64,000 nucleotides of DNA from Tubiluchus corallicola (lineage: Eukaryota; Priapulida; Priapulimorpha; Priapulimorphida; Tubiluchidae): the NCBI GenBank assembly GCA_030141605.1, contig JAQGDQ010000031.1, positions 310,001 to 374,000 on the forward strand, in the 5' to 3' direction. The notes below the pieces were generated by a model. The model did no database searches and was not told the origin of the DNA. It worked only from the letters and a program-made list of their open reading frames with translations. Below, one piece after another: positions 27,245 through 39,439 of the stretch (position 1 is the stretch's first letter; each line of letters begins with the position of its first letter). The translations under genes were made by a program, and so were the position numbers.

Positions 27245-27385
27245 TAGCGATGGGTTAGAGTTAAGTTTGGTATCAGGGTTATGGTTAGGGTTAGGATTAG
27301 GGTTGGTTTACGATTAGGGTTAGTGTTGGATTAGGATTAGGGTTAATGTCGGATTATGGTTAGTGATAGGGTTAGATTTAGTGTA
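27245..27385 (+). repeat. Degenerate telomere-like (TTAGGG)n repeats
   Basis: About 20 imperfect units around GGTTAGGGTTAGGATTAGGG with variants (TTGG, TCGGATTA). TTAGGG is the usual metazoan telomere unit, so this is an interstitial telomere-like block, located between the 3' ends of the receptor frame and CCDC157. Confidence 0.8.
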
Positions 27386-27614
27386 TTTAAATTGTGTGGG
27401 AAAATGTAAACTCCTTTCAATCTATATAATCAAAATATCAAATTGCACACACATAACATACAAAAGCTCTACAAGAGTTGTAAGTCATAAAACAAGGTAT
27501 ATTTGTAAATATGTAAATATACTACATACAAACTCTTAACATAACACTTTAAAATAGTTAGCAAAATTTAAACCAAACAGTGCTCGTTAGCACCACTTAT
27601 CGAGGTAATACCGC

Positions 27615-30600
27615 TCATTTATCAGGTCCTGGACAGTAATATCTGTGCTGCTCTTTCTTGGCTAAAGAATCAAACACTTTACGGCACTGCTCACATTGTT
27701 TGGCATCTACTTTACTATCTTTCTCGGTCTTTAACAAACCAAACCGCTTTAGCTTTATGTATGTATTAATGCTGTTGGTATTTAATGAAGACAGTTTTAT
27801 TATACTGGCACTTCCTCCAATTTTACAAGACTTGTTTGCCTCTGGAGCGCTTCTGTTCACTGGAGTCCTTCTATTAACAGCCTGTGGCTTGGTAGATTCA
27901 AAATCATCTTTACGTGCAGAACAAGGTTTTGTTTTGTTGCTACCAGATGGCACCCCAACACTTTCCTTGCTGTTTGACAATGAGCTGCCAGATTCAAAAC
28001 GAAGCATTCTATGTTTTCTTAAGATGTCTCTTTGTTTTGCTAATTGTTGCAATTCACCCAAACAATCCATTGCAGGAACAGCTGGAAGAGCTAGGTCACT
28101 TTTTTGATGCTTACTATCTGGGTCCATTAAACTACTGGACGAGCTGCGTCTATGTAATGACTGTTCACTCTGCCTGACATCTGAAGCATTCTTATACACA
28201 CTGTAAGCCAAAAGGTCCTTTGCTGCTGGACTAGGAGTTTCGGTAACTGATTTAACATGAGAATCGCCGAATGAGCTTCTGCCACTGCTGTTTGTACCAA
28301 CTGATAAACAAGTGCTGTCTAAACTGTTCCTTGGAGTACTCTGAAAAGACATGGAACTACCCTTCTGAAAAGAGATGGAATTACTCTGCGCATTTACGTG
28401 GGGTTCTAGCTGAACAGCATTTGGCAAGTGGCCATCATCTGGACGTCTCAACTATAAACAAAAATAAAAGGAATAATAAGATAATAGTAATAATTCAAGT
28501 AATATTGTTAATATGGATAATTACGAGTTATAAAGTTTAACAAACTGCTTTTTTCCTAATGTGACTGCAGAATGACATTTTGAAATTAGTAGAACTATTG
28601 TGTGTTATAATAGTCTATACTGTAGATACTTTTTCAAAATATACAGACCATCAGCAATCTCACACTGACTTCAGGTCACATTTGTTGGCCATGGTGCTAA
28701 CTACCTACCTGCAAAATCACCAAGGTTGCTAATGGATAAAAACTTTGGCAGTACAACACTACAGTGCAGTTTTAACTGCAAAATTATGCCACAAAGTGGC
28801 TAAGACACTCAGCTGGTAGTGTCCCCCATAACCAGGGCACTTTATTTATGACTTTTCTTGCAAAATAGTCATAAATAGTCATAAATAAGATTTCAAATTT
28901 GTCATAAATAACGAAAGAAAAATAATCATTTCCCGATGAATGGAACAAAAAATTCAGTACAGAAAACTGTTTCCACCGTCTCTCTCTCTCTCTCTCTCCC
29001 ACACACACAGGCAGTCCATAAGAAGCTTGCGCGTGACTGTTTGGTGGACTAACACAGTAACTGAGACTGTCTAACTGATGCGTTTATCTGTCATTAACTC
29101 GTCTAGAAGTAACCTAAATAATAAAAAGTAAATGAGCGCGTTACCGCGAAAAAATAAATAGGCACCGACAGAATCGTTGTCGTTCCATCGAAAATTTGAA
29201 TTAAAGACAGCTTACCTATTTTAATGTCCTAAAGTTCTGCCGCCTCAAACCTACGCTCTGCACAATAACAGAAATCTACACTTCTAATTCTTTTCTTTGC
29301 ACGTTCATTTCAGTGCCTTTCTCATCCTAGCGGCGTTAGGGGTGAGCATTCTCTACCAGAAAGCGAATTCGAATCGAACCGAATTTGTGACTTTCGAATT
29401 CGAATCGAACCGAACTTCGATGCTTACCCCTAAGCGGCGTAAGTCAATGGCTTGGGTGTAGGTTTTAGCTCGAGTTTGCCGCAAGCGTTTCCCGTGCCTT
29501 ACTGCCTCATCCTCAAGAAATAAGAATAATGCCGTCTGCTAGAATTTGAGCATATTTTATCTTTGGGAGAATTTGTTGCTTCATTGTCATTAAAATTTAA
29601 CTGTTTTTCTTGTTTAGTTATTTTGCTTAATGTAATTTTAATTAGAAAACATACGTGACGGTTCCCTAGAAAGATGTAATAGCCAATAGTATTTTCCAAC
29701 ATTAAATTTAAAATCGATATTTAAAAAAATACATTATTTACTTGTACTAATTGTGGCTACGAATTGTGACTGTACGAATTAATTAATAGATTGATTTTTA
29801 TGAGCAGTAATTTTATAGGTCATCCTAAACAAATTAAAACCGATACTATAATTATTATAAACACGATCACGGATTTCAGTCTGGAGGGATGCCTGCATGC
29901 AAAACAATACGAGAAACTTCAGGCCTTGGAATGATGAAAGTAGACATTTTTATTACATTTTAATGTAATGAAGAACGAAGAAAGGCAAAATACAAGATTC
30001 TGATTAAAAATATGTATTTCTTTTAGCTCAGGATGGCATTTTTGGTCAAAATTTGACACGTCATAAATAGTCATAAATAAAATCTGAAATTAGTATTAAA
30101 TAAGCTATTTATGCAATTTATGACTAAAGTCATAAATAAAGTGCCCTGCCCATAACTGATGTATCAGTTAAGTTTTGGTCCTACTCATCAGTTGATTAAC
30201 TACATCCAAGTTAAATACTGGACACCAGACTGAAACATTCAAAACCCTTCTTAAAAATACATTATCCTAAACTTCCAGCTTTTTCAGGCAAAGAGTGAAA
30301 TGTGTTAAATTTAAATTATCAGAAAAAAACATGAACATTAGCAGATATGAACATTTTTCTTATTAGAAAAAGAAAGCCTTTCAAGCAAGTATATTCTTGA
30401 AATGTGATAATAAATGGTTACATACTAAAATAGGACTTGCATTAACTGCTGCAAGTTTGGCGATGGATCTTTGCAGAGTATCATTTTGCTGCTCAAGTAG
30501 ATTAATTCGTGCATTGTTTGCCAAAATTTGTTTCTCCATGTCAGTTTTCACGTCACCATTACCTGAAAAAAAGATTTCCTGTATTGATATTAATGTTAAA

Positions 30601-33600
30601 TAATGGGAAGGGTTTCACAGAAAACCATTAGTAATGTGTAGATTGAGAAAGCTTCAAACTTAAGACTTCAGAAGCTTTTCAGCCTCTCTACTCTTAGAAG
30701 CTAAACTTACCATTAAGATCAACTTTAATGGGTCCATAAAGATCTGGATACTGTAGCAACAGCTTCTCTCTCTCTTCTAAGTTTTTTATGGAAGATGTCA
30801 AAGACATTACTTCATCTTTCAGCTTCTTAATTAAAAGCCGATCATTACATTTTTCTTCCCGAAATTCTTCCACTTGTCGCTAAAATGCATTAAAGTGATA
30901 AAACTGGCTACTAATAATTGATTGATTAGTGATATCTCCCTACATTTATATACTTGTGAAGTAAAAATCTGGAAAGATGCTATCATTTATATATTTTTGG
31001 CAATATTAGCACTTTTTGTATATTGTTAAAAGTTGATTGCACCATACATGAAGTGAACAAACCAATATACAGGAGAATACAAGAGAATTACAGTAACATT
31101 AGTGACTGACTATTAATATCTGCATACATTTTTACATATTTGTAAAATATATTATTATATGTGTAGTTTATTCACATCTAAAATTGATAGAGCACATAAA
31201 ATGGCTGGGCCAATAAAAACTTTTTTGGGAAGTGCGGTGCTAAGTGGTCACTCCGAAAACTAAATAACCAAAGATGTATCTGGAAAGATACTATCTTTTA
31301 TATCTTTTCGGCAGTATTAGCAGTTTTTGTAATAGTATTAAAGTTGTCTGTACCATAAATGAAGTGAACAAACTACAAATATACAAATATAATAAACAAA
31401 TGAACAATAACAAACTACAAAAATATTCTGAACTACAGTACTGGGCAATAAATTTTTTTCTTGGAAAGAGCAGTGTTGAATGGTCACACTCAGCATTTGC
31501 GTCCAAAGTTATATGACAATCAATTTATTCAATAAGTGGGTAAGTGACCACAGGAAAAATGTTTCTAGGGCATTCCATCTGGCTATTTACCTCATTGGGG
31601 TAAACACATTTGTAGGCGGCTAATACATCCACCGGTTCAACATCTCATCTCAGAGGATTGCTGTTGATACTGATACTGGGTTCTGGTCCTGTCACACAAA
31701 CATCAGCAGTAAATATGCCCGCCAATGAGTTCTGGATTGTGGCATGTAGACTGCTCAACTGTATCTATGGTTAATATAGAAATTACTTGTAGCTTTTGAC
31801 AGAGACTGAAAACATACCTGAACAGTTTCTATTTGACGTGAATTGAAAGAGTGCTTTTTTTCAATAGTACAGTAGTCATCATATAATTTGTTCCGTTCTG
31901 CTATAACTGCATTTAGCTGTGTAGATTGATCCACATTGCTCTCTCTTAGCTGCTTTAAATTTGTCTTAAGGACTTCAACTTCTCCATTGACTTTCTAAAA
32001 AACAAAAAAATGTGGAATTTTTTTATTAATCTGTAATGGATGTACGTTAGACCTCGTTATGATGCCGCCTTTTATAATGGCAACCTCGCTTAATGCTATT
32101 TTTGACAAAACAGAATGTCTATATTTGCATAGACAAATGTATAGTAATGCACCTTGTTAATAACGCCAACACTTTTGCAGTACAACAAAGTAGGCAGTGT
32201 AAAGAGGTTTGACTTTACTTATAACAAATAAAAAAAGAAATATTTGCACTATTTTAAAAACAACAGGTAGTATACTGCCTTTTTGCTAAATGAGCACTCC
32301 AAAGTGTGATAGCTTACGAAAGTTCAGACGGATGGCTATGCTGCACTTTCAAAGTTACTCAAAACAGTCGTTTACAAATTACCTGTACCATACAAGTCAT
32401 CTAGCACTGAAATGCTATTTTCTATGTTAAATAAATTATAGTGATTTTGAAAAACATGAAAAAAATGCACGAATGCTGGTGGATTTACAGGACAAAACTA
32501 ACAAAAGTAACTATCTCACAACGGGCAGTGAAACACACTTTGTCCAGAGTTGCAAAACTGGCCAAAATTGGCTAACAAATGAAGAATGAGTATAAATCTC
32601 ATACCTCATGAAAACTCTTAAAAATAAAAAATAAACAGCACCGTACGTCTAAATCTGTCTGTTGTTTCCTGCATGTTTCTTCGCATGTACTTAGTTCAGA
32701 TTGTTTCTTGTCATAATTTTTTTGAAGCTCAGTCAGAGACATCTGTAGTAATTGCTGTTCTTGTGCTAACCTCCTTACATCAGCATCATTTGCCGAACAT
32801 TTCACTAATTTCTCTTCTAGGGCATTAATTTCAGCATCTAGAAGAAAAAAGGTGAGTCGATCACACAAAGTCCAAGTAGTTTTTATGAAATGCCCAGTAT
32901 GCCATTGAATGGTAATCCTTCATGATCCCCAGGAAGTACTTAAACAACAAATTAAGCAAAGTTAATGCACATACGTGTTTCTGTCAGTCTGTCCCGAAGT
33001 GAAGATGAGGTGCACTTCTCATTTTCAAGAACCTCTCCAATAGTTTTATTTCTTTCTAAGAGTACAGATTTCTCTTCAGAAAGTTTAACGATTTCACCTG
33101 AATCAATTAGATCATAATAAAAATTTACAGCCATGTGCTCTTCCACTTTCAAACGAGATGTGACATAATGCTTCATTACAATATAACTGATTTTATGACG
33201 ATTACAGTTAGTTGTGTCTTGTTGGCTTAAATTTAATGTAACAGCAGTACAAAAACACAAAACAACATTAACGCTACACAAAAATAATAGAAATGTCATC
33301 AAATAGAAGTGAAAGACAAGATTCTCTTGCTCTTTTACAAATACTAGTCTTAAAAGTGTGACCAAGCAATAAGCACTAATGTAATCTGCAGTATTCTAAA
33401 AAGAAAGAAGTGATGCAGCTATGTAATACATCAAACATAAAATAAACAGTAAATAAGTATGTGAAAATATAAAAAATTTTAGTAGTTGACCTCATACAAA
33501 TGATTTTTTTATTTATTTGTTTCTTATAGTTTGATATACTATCACATGGAATGCAGATAATATAGTAAAGAACAATGGAGCATTGCATATCTGGCTTGGC

Positions 33601-36600
33601 TGCACTTCCCATGTCTTGGAACAAAATCAAATCCTTTATTTGATACTGCGGATTTCTACCACAGAACTCTTATGTGATGTCATAAAACAGCCCTCCAGAA
33701 AAACGCAAACCTGGTGACAAGCACATATTAGCATTTTTACAAATAAAACAAGGATCTATGGAAATAGCTTCTAAAGTTAAAAAGACTGGGAAGAACCAGT
33801 GGAAACTAAATGAACTATTCGGCTGGGTAGGCACTAGTAATAAATTGAAAAAATAAAACATATACTAATAATAATAATAATAATATGAAATTTCAAACAA
33901 AAACAAGTGAAGAACAGATGAAGAATTAGCATTCTGTTGAAGTGATTGCAACAGACTGTTTTCTAAAATAATATAGCAGGCACAATAACATGAATTAAAT
34001 ACCCTTGTACTTATTCTCAAGTTCTTGTTGTTTAAGATAGTGTTGTTTTAGCTGAATCGAAGAAGTTTCTTCTTCTTTCTTTATATTTCTTGTCAAGTTA
34101 GCTACTTGTTTTTCCAATCCTTTACATTTTTCCTGAAACAAATCTTGCATAGTTAACTTGTGAAAGCGTATCACGACTTTCACTTTTTGTAATACAAATC
34201 ACAATCTAATGATGACCAACACGTATTTTAATGAAATTTAATGTTTTTAAAAGCACTCAATAAGAGAAATTATGCTGTCAACATAATTATTACAACATGC
34301 AAAACATTATGTTAGGTTAATAAGCACACCTTGAATGCAGAACACTCATCTTGCAGCGGCTTAACAGTGATTTTCTGAATGCATGTATAATGTTTACATA
34401 GAAGGGTCAGATCAAGTTGCTGGTTTGTGCACCATTGAGACAAATCAACAAGCGACAACCACTGACCAGCATCAAACTGTGTCATAAAATCACCTATAAT
34501 TGTTTATAATTATCATACTGTAATAAGGCATTAAAGTGGGCATATGCCTTGCCTATCAAATTTCTCATAAATGCAACATTAAATTTCTATAGTGGCAACT
34601 AGCAAGTCTTTATTCGAATTGCATTCAAAGTTTACAGGATGTTTCAGATGGCAGTTTTCAGACCAGCTTAATGTAAATTGCAATCAAAAGAAACAGGGAA
34701 TGGATGAGCATCTTGTTTCCAAGTTAAACAGAAAACTAAGAGAAAAAAAGAGAATTATGTGATTCATAAAATCAGAAATCAGGTTTATAAAAAAGTCTTT
34801 GAACCGCATTCATCAGCATACCTCATTGTATAGTTACGCATGGTATGCAAACAGTATCTTGCAGTTACAGTTACAGGCAAAAGCACAGCTAAAATGGTCA
34901 TAGCAAGTGACAGTCAAAAACTGCTAAAGAGAAATGAGTTAAAAGATCGAGGGCTTACTTTAGGCAATGTTATGGAGAGCATTCTAGTATTGGCTTTCAG
35001 GCTTATCCAATTTTCTGCATAGCAGAAAATATCCTGACTTGCCAATTAGCACCAGTTTGGAATTTTCCAAATGCAAATGGGAGTGAGAGCTGATAAATTA
35101 CTATTATTCAACTGGATAACATTCCTTGAAATAAAACCATTGTCATCTAGGTGCTTCAAGATTTTGAAACATGGCACATCCCACCTGTTGATGCCATTGA
35201 TTTCTGTTCACTACCATTGCCCACGATTCATCATCCCTCAAAACTAGAGCTGTATTTGCTAAAGCCTTTTGTAGTATATCTATACATGTCAGTAGCTGAA
35301 TCCCCCCCCCCCCTCTGTCTTTTTATCGTTTCAAGAATTTTACATGATCCTATAGGAAGAGGAGACTCTCGAGATAGTCATAGTGCATACTAAATCCAAT
35401 GTTATCTTCTTACTTGGATTAAGTTACTGCTATGATTCATCTTCACCACATCATACAGATCATAATGGATATTCACTCAGGCCATTTAATATCTAACAAT
35501 TTTCGCTAGAGACGTCTTTGAAAAGCGTCAATTTCTTTCTGCTGTCCAACTCTTAATATCCATAGCTCAGCATTGTACAAAAACACAGGCTCAACTAAAG
35601 TTGAAAGGTAACAACCATGTAGTACTAATTACGAGAGAGCATGTCACCTGCTAGCCTACAAAAATAAACATGTTACTTGATGATATATTTATTATCTATT
35701 ATTATTTATTTATTATCATCAACTATGTTATTATATGTTCTGTGTGTGTGCTGTGTTATTTTATGTTCTACACCTCAACGACTGCACAAACAAGAAACCA
35801 CATACACAGAAGCACTCAAGCACATGCGTACCAGTCAAGTGCTTTTTGTAAGCTTTTGTTCAAAAATGGATCATACTGAATTTGAAGTGTTATAAAAGCT
35901 TCACCTAATGCCGATGGTAGTCCAGACTCCTTGCACACTTCAGTCACTGCAGTTCCAACCTTCCGTAGATTATCTTGCACTTGAAGACAATTTTCACATG
36001 GCACTGAAGCTGAGTCATCTGTCTGCGAAGCTCTTGTGCAGAAATCTGTAGAAATATCTATTATTTGATTCTGGTTACTACTGGTAGGTTCTCTCTTTAT
36101 GTGATGATCATCTTCTTCAGGTTTGCCAACAGCGTTTAGATTCTTCTGAAAATATGGTGCAAAAATAAAAATTGCCAACAAATTTACGTAAAACTAAGTA
36201 GTTGCAAACTAATGTCAAACATAAAGAAAGCTTTAAAAATCTAAATTCAAATTTGAAATTTAAGTGACGCTTTCTTGCACACAATAACAAACAAATGTAC
36301 ATTGTACATACAAGTTCCAATCAAAGTGATTTTCAATTACAGGCTGCTGCTTACATGCTTTTGTACAAATAAGTCATAAAATTACTAAAATCTCATCTGT
36401 ACATCAATAGTAAAACAAACTCAATTTGTGACTGAAACTATCTCATACCTCATGTGATGGTTTCCTATCTTCTTGAGCTTTAATTTTTCCAGCTGTCACA
36501 CTATGTAATCGTTCCCAATGTCGTCTCACTGCAACACCAATGGATGACCCCAGGAGCATCGCCTGGTGACCTGATTTTGGCCTTGTAACATCAGACGGTA

Positions 36601-39002
36601 GTAACATTTCCAGAAACTTTGCTTGCAGTTGAAGCAACAAGAGAAATCTATACAAAAAATATACTCAAATGTAAAAATTATTCATTAAAACTAGTAAACT
36701 AGTAACATTGAAAAAATTAACAAATAATGACACCAGAAGAATTACGTAAAAGAAGTGAAATGTACTTTTCAAAAACAATTGAAAAAGACAAAACAAAACA
36801 ATAATATAGGTAATAACGCAACACACAAACAACGAATGCCGTGTAGGGTAACTGATAGCTGCTAGTCTTCAACTCAATACTGCATGGTTGCAGTCCGAAA
36901 TCTAGACCACTCGACAACAGTACCAAGGACTAAAACCAATGAAAATCGTACATTTTGGTCAAGAGAGAAATTAGGTCAGCTCTCAAGAACTGCTCAGAGT
37001 TAGGGGAATAAAAAATCGAGTCAAACCATAGATTTTTCCTGAAGAATCTAATGATTCTCAATTTTCAGCCCAAGAAAGATGTTAGAATGTACGTTATCAA
37101 TAAGCTATAATTGTTAACTAAAAAGTCATCTCGCACAGTACAAATGAATAATTCGAATTCTTCGCACTGTGTCAAAAATGGAATCTACCTCATTAGCAAT
37201 TATTATTAAGGATAATCCTTTGAGATGAGACACTGAACCAGCAGAAGTGTCATTGCCAGACACAGATGTGGTGTACAGTCTTTCTCAAAAAGAAACTACC
37301 CAGAAGCAATCCTCCACAGTAGTCACCCATCCATTTATTTACCAGGCTTAGCGTTGCTTAATAACCTTAAAGTGCCATTTACGTAGCATCCATTACGTAG
37401 CAACGTGTGTGCATTTTGGGGGTATGGAATAGATAAAATTGGTTTATATTGTTTTCAATGCACCCGTTTTGCACCCTGCATATGTGTTATTCTTTGTTTT
37501 GTAGCTATTGCTATTGATTTTTTTCCGCAGGTGGAAAAACTCACATGGATCCAAATGCTATGTAAATGCCACTTCAGATGTACACACTATGACCACTCCG
37601 GAAAAATTCTCTGATTGCATCTAACAGCGAGTTATTAGTTTCAAAAGAAAAATCAGTTTGTTAAATAAAAAACCATAAAATCCTGTAGTATGTTCATTTA
37701 TTCAGGCTGCTAAAAGATGAGGTTAACTAATTTCCTAAAACACCAAAATGTTTCAATGAATCCAATGTATATAAAAAAGTGCAGCAAAAACCTTACATGA
37801 TTATATGAAAGTGGAACCTAAATTCACTTTTGATTTACCTGTCGATTACCATTTCTAGAAGAATGACGTGTGACACCTGATTATTGCCATCATCATCATC
37901 ACTAAAAGCACACCGATCCAACAAACTGTCACTGTCCACTTGGCAAGCTTGCTGTATTCAAAGACATCAAAACCAGTGCATGTGTTATTAAAGTAATTCA
38001 TCAGAAAATAATAACTACACTCATATTTCAGTTTGCTGGACAAAAGCAGGGAGACGTTGGTCTGAATTTCCCGATTGCCTGTATTTACCAATACTAAGCT
38101 AATACAGTAGGAGGCCAGTATTAGACTCACAGTAATGTAGAATCAATCGCCTAATTATTTCAAAAACATTCAGTACGGGCCTCTCCTATGCAAAAGTGCA
38201 TAAAAACTGTCGGCAATTCACTCAAATAACTTTGCATAATTGACTCTGTACATGCTTAAATAAAATACTTTTGTGCGACCAATGAGCTTTTACTATTTTT
38301 AGCCAGCTTACTTTGCTTTTGTGCATCATAATATATGTAGAAACAATCATGGTAAATACTGTTTGTTTGTAACCAAAGTGAACAAGTGGCCCGCCAACTA
38401 ATAGTCAGCTCGTGAAACAACGGACTAAGTCCGTCGTACGCAGAACTTTTTAACAGTCCAGATTTTGCCCGATTCCTCCGATACTTGTAAAAGCAAGGTC
38501 TGGCAAACCGAAATATGAGTGTAGTAGATCATGACTACAAAATTCAAACGAAAAAAATAAAAATGCAACGTGTGTTTGCAAAAGGCAAAAAATTCTCATT
38601 TACACTTTTAATTGACTATGCATTTGAAAACCAAACGATCATTTGTGCCTGCCAGGCCCTTCTCTGAAAACTGATAAAAATACACGGAACAAAGTACATA
38701 CGTACCCAACCTGTTGGTACTCCTCACAACTCAGTTTGAAAATGATGAAATATTTTAATCAAGTTCACCATTAAGTGCAGAACAATTATTTTACAAGTCA
38801 AAGCAACAAACATTGTTAGAATGTAAGTAATGCTGAAAATTAAAATTATAGAAAACATGCAAACCTGATCAGGATATTTCCATGATGGAGCCTTAATTGG
38901 TCCAGTAAAGGACAAAATGCGATTAACTGTTGCTTGTATATCCCTCACATCACACAGAAGACTTTCAATGCAGTAGCGATTTCCTAATAATAACTCAGCC
39001 AT
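27615..39002 (-). CDS. CCDC157: CCDC157 homologue, 12 exons, complete
   Basis: Exons (minus): 39002-38865, 37951-37839, 36647-36449, 36145-35905, 34493-34330, 34132-34003, 33097-32975, 32837-32647, 31994-31818, 30879-30711, 30562-30426, 28451-27615. All have GT-AG borders and consistent phases, giving 872 residues; human CCDC157 is about 750. The N terminus (LLGNRYCIESL, then GPIKAPSWKYPD and SHVILLEMVIDR) carries the family hallmark domain, followed by a cysteine patch with GLPSALG (residues about 220-230). Residues 285-594 are long coiled coil, including YPDLYGP near 535. Residues 595-840 are Ser/Asn-rich and probably disordered. The last 26 residues form a C-x2-C-x12-H-x3-C putative zinc knuckle. 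CCDC157 has been linked to Golgi/secretory organisation and sperm development in other animals; function here is inferred. The start is the only ATG next to the conserved block. Confidence 0.93.
28833..30148. mobile_element. hAT-type MITE with perfect TIRs and TSD
   Basis: Perfect 20-bp terminal inverted repeats CAGGGCACTTTATTTATGAC flanked by identical 8-bp duplications CCCATAAC (28825-28832 and 30149-30156). Subterminal TCATAAATA repeats recur at both ends. The 1316-bp body has no transposase, so it is non-autonomous; 8-bp duplication and CAGGG tips place it in the hAT superfamily. It lies in the last intron of CCDC157. Confidence 0.93.
29337..29432. mobile_element. 96-bp hAT-type mini-MITE nested in the larger MITE
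   Basis: Starts TAGGGGTGAGCAT and ends with its inverted form ATGCTTACCCCTA; both sides carry the identical 8-bp AGCGGCGT (29329-29336 and 29433-29440). The interior is two copies of a GAATTCGAATCGAACCGAA block. Confidence 0.9.
30966..31550. repeat. ~310-bp tandem duplication in a CCDC157 intron
   Basis: Two diverged copies in direct orientation start with CTGGAAAGATGCTATC (near 30969) and CTGGAAAGATACTATC (near 31280). Both continue through GCAGTATTAG-like and CATGAAGTGAACAAAC-like blocks and end in a GGTCACTC / GGTCACACTC motif. Confidence 0.7.
32043..32217. mobile_element. Pogo/Tigger-like MITE, diverged
   Basis: Left end TACGTTAGACCTCGTTATG and right end (inverted) TAAAGTCAAACCTCTTTAC are related terminal repeats beginning at TA, like the copy in the SLU7 intron. 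CCDC157 intronic. Confidence 0.55.
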
Positions 39003-39439
39003 GATTGACACTTAATAGTCAAATCAAGCTGTTCTGGAAATAAACATATCCACATGATAAGTGTAATCAATAGTTTTGCTGTGCCATTAGGATGCCGATA
39101 AAAAATCCCCAAATTATTAAATTATTAAATGCCCAAAATTAAGGAAATTTCTACAGTTTTCCATTTTGAAACTCACCCAATCCATGCATCCAGGCCAATA
39201 AAGCTTTAGTGTAAGCTTTATTTGTTTTAAATTGAAACTCAATTTTCAGAAAACATGGCTTCTTTTATACATTAGCTACACTATATGCACAATGAATGCA
39301 ATAAATGAAGTTTTAGTAAGGCAATTAAACTGAAAGAAATGTTCCAGGGGTATATGCACGAGAGATCTACATGATACGAACATGCAACAAAGAATAGAAA
39401 AGAGTGAGTAACCAAGATATGAAGCTATATATGTAGTCG

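Larger units (their letters stand above)
28795..30240 (+). repeat. Possible tRNA-derived SINE split by a MITE
   Basis: Left part 28795-28832 (GTGGCTAAGACACTCAGCTG...) looks like a tRNA A-box region. The right part resumes at 30149 after the hAT MITE and includes TTTTGGTCCTACTC, a weak B-box candidate. The pre-insertion sequence is continuous once the MITE and one copy of its duplication are removed. The SINE assignment itself is weak. Confidence 0.35.

Noticed and set aside
27658-28107. 149-residue plus-strand frame
   Set aside because: Antisense shadow of the last CCDC157 exon, which has family similarity and correct phase on the minus strand.
35905-36145. Alternative longer CCDC157 exon 4 continuing to the stop near 35816
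   Set aside because: The donor at 35905/35904 (TTAG then GTGAAG) is in phase 1, matches the phase of the next exon and restores GLPSALGDF; the longer reading ends in a stop.
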